A DNA stretch of 64,000 nt from Komagataeibacter kakiaceti JCM 25156. GTDB lineage: Bacteria; Pseudomonadota; Alphaproteobacteria; Acetobacterales; Acetobacteraceae. The first letter of the stretch is position 1. The number at the start of each line of letters is the position of its first letter. Shown one piece after another: positions 63,701 to 64,000 of this stretch. The DNA lies in contig NZ_BAIO01000001.1 of assembly GCF_000613305.1 (NCBI RefSeq), positions 36,731-100,730 on the forward strand, in the 5' to 3' direction. A program made the translations under genes and the position numbers. Below the pieces are notes generated by a model. It saw only the letters and a program-made list of their open reading frames with translations, ran no database searches and was not told where the DNA came from.

Positions 63701-64000
63701 GTGAGACGCTATATCGCGCTTCCGGTCATCATGCTCCTGTCGTGTTCAGCCATAACACCCGTCATGGCTGCGGGGCAGCATGTACGCTCCCAGCCACATG
63801 GGAAGCACCAGAGCAGGTCCAGCAAGCCGCCTGAGCAGGCCAGGCCTGTCCCCGCACCCGCCGTCGCGGCTGCAAATCCACCCCAGAACACCAATCTCCC
63901 ACCCGGAATGCTTCCTACCGGCCTTCCGGCTTCGTGGCAGGCAACGGTTCTGGATACCCTTGTTTCGCCGCCACCGCCCGTGCAGCCAGCCGGAAGCGCC
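63701..64000 (+). CDS. Secreted or lipoprotein N-terminus, runs off the window
   Basis: GTG 63701 opens a frame with a signal peptide (ALPVIMLLSCSAITPVMAAG), including a Cys that could be a lipobox but more likely a signal-peptidase I site after AMA-like MAA. The exported part is Pro/Ala/Gln-rich (KPPEQARPVPAPAVAAANPP). The frame is still open at the end of the window. Start weakly supported; no family can be named. Confidence 0.4.
   Translation, partial: MRRYIALPVIMLLSCSAITPVMAAGQHVRSQPHGKHQSRSSKPPEQARPVPAPAVAAANPPQNTNLPPGMLPTGLPASWQATVLDTLVSPPPPVQPAGSA

Noticed and set aside
1..64000. CRISPR arrays, tRNA and rRNA genes
   Set aside because: No regularly spaced direct repeats, no cloverleaf or rRNA-like stretches were recognised by eye.

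Overview
The window looks like the chromosome of an acetic acid bacterium (Acetobacteraceae, Komagataeibacter/Gluconacetobacter type). The evidence is a xanthan/acetan-like exopolysaccharide gene block, an IS5-family element with 3-bp TNA target duplications, a CtrA-like regulator, and alphaproteobacterial flagellar genes (DUF6468, MotE, DUF1217, a FlmG-like TPR-glycosyltransferase). Genus is an inference; no 16S gene is present.

Layout. 1-3.3 kb: end of an exopolysaccharide cluster (BY-kinase-like ATPase, PAP2 phosphatase, GumM-like WecG/TagA glycosyltransferase, GumD-like initiating transferase). 3.4-5.2 kb: an apparently intact IS630-family element beside a truncated IS5-family copy. 5.7-8.4 kb: an ArsC-like protein, a frameshifted Gfo/Idh/MocA oxidoreductase, an IS3 relic and a broken small lipoprotein. 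8.6-11.2 kb: fliL, fliM and a DUF6468 gene, cut off from the other flagellar genes. 11.3-19 kb: an AT-rich, IS-rich island with an IS1595 relic, a methyltransferase, an IS5 copy, nested IS5/IS3 relics, a Bcs1-like CDP-ribitol synthase fusion and a CDP-glycerol/ribitol transferase-like gene. 19.2-62.9 kb: a nearly continuous flagellar and chemotaxis cluster: cheW, mcp, an OmpR-type regulator, flgE, flhB-fliR-fliQ-fliE, flagellin, motE, bactofilin, fliF-G-H-N-O-P, flgH-A-G, flgF, flgK-L, a lipoprotein, DUF1217, fliI-J, a glycosyltransferase, motB-motA, fliK-flgD, flhF-flhA, a FlmG-like glycosyltransferase, a lytic transglycosylase, flgI-flgJ-flgN-like, and a CtrA-like regulator with a degenerate receiver. 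The final kilobase holds two small unknown genes.

The flagellar genes encode the export gate and ATPase (FlhA/B, FliP/Q/R/O/H/I/J), MS- and C-ring (FliF/G/M/N), rod, rings and hook (FliE, FlgA/D/E/F/G/H/I/J/K/L, FliK), stators (MotA/B, FliL, MotE), filament, probable filament glycosylation, and regulation. flgB, flgC and fliD were not found in the window.

A dominant feature is about 25 one-base frameshifts in otherwise well-conserved genes, many at homopolymers. No large deletions or clusters of stops accompany them in the flagellar genes. They may be long-read assembly errors, recent decay, or in a few cases slippage at long G/C tracts. I annotated these genes as single loci spanning the frameshift. 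Repeats include four copies of an intergenic hairpin element at gene 3' ends.
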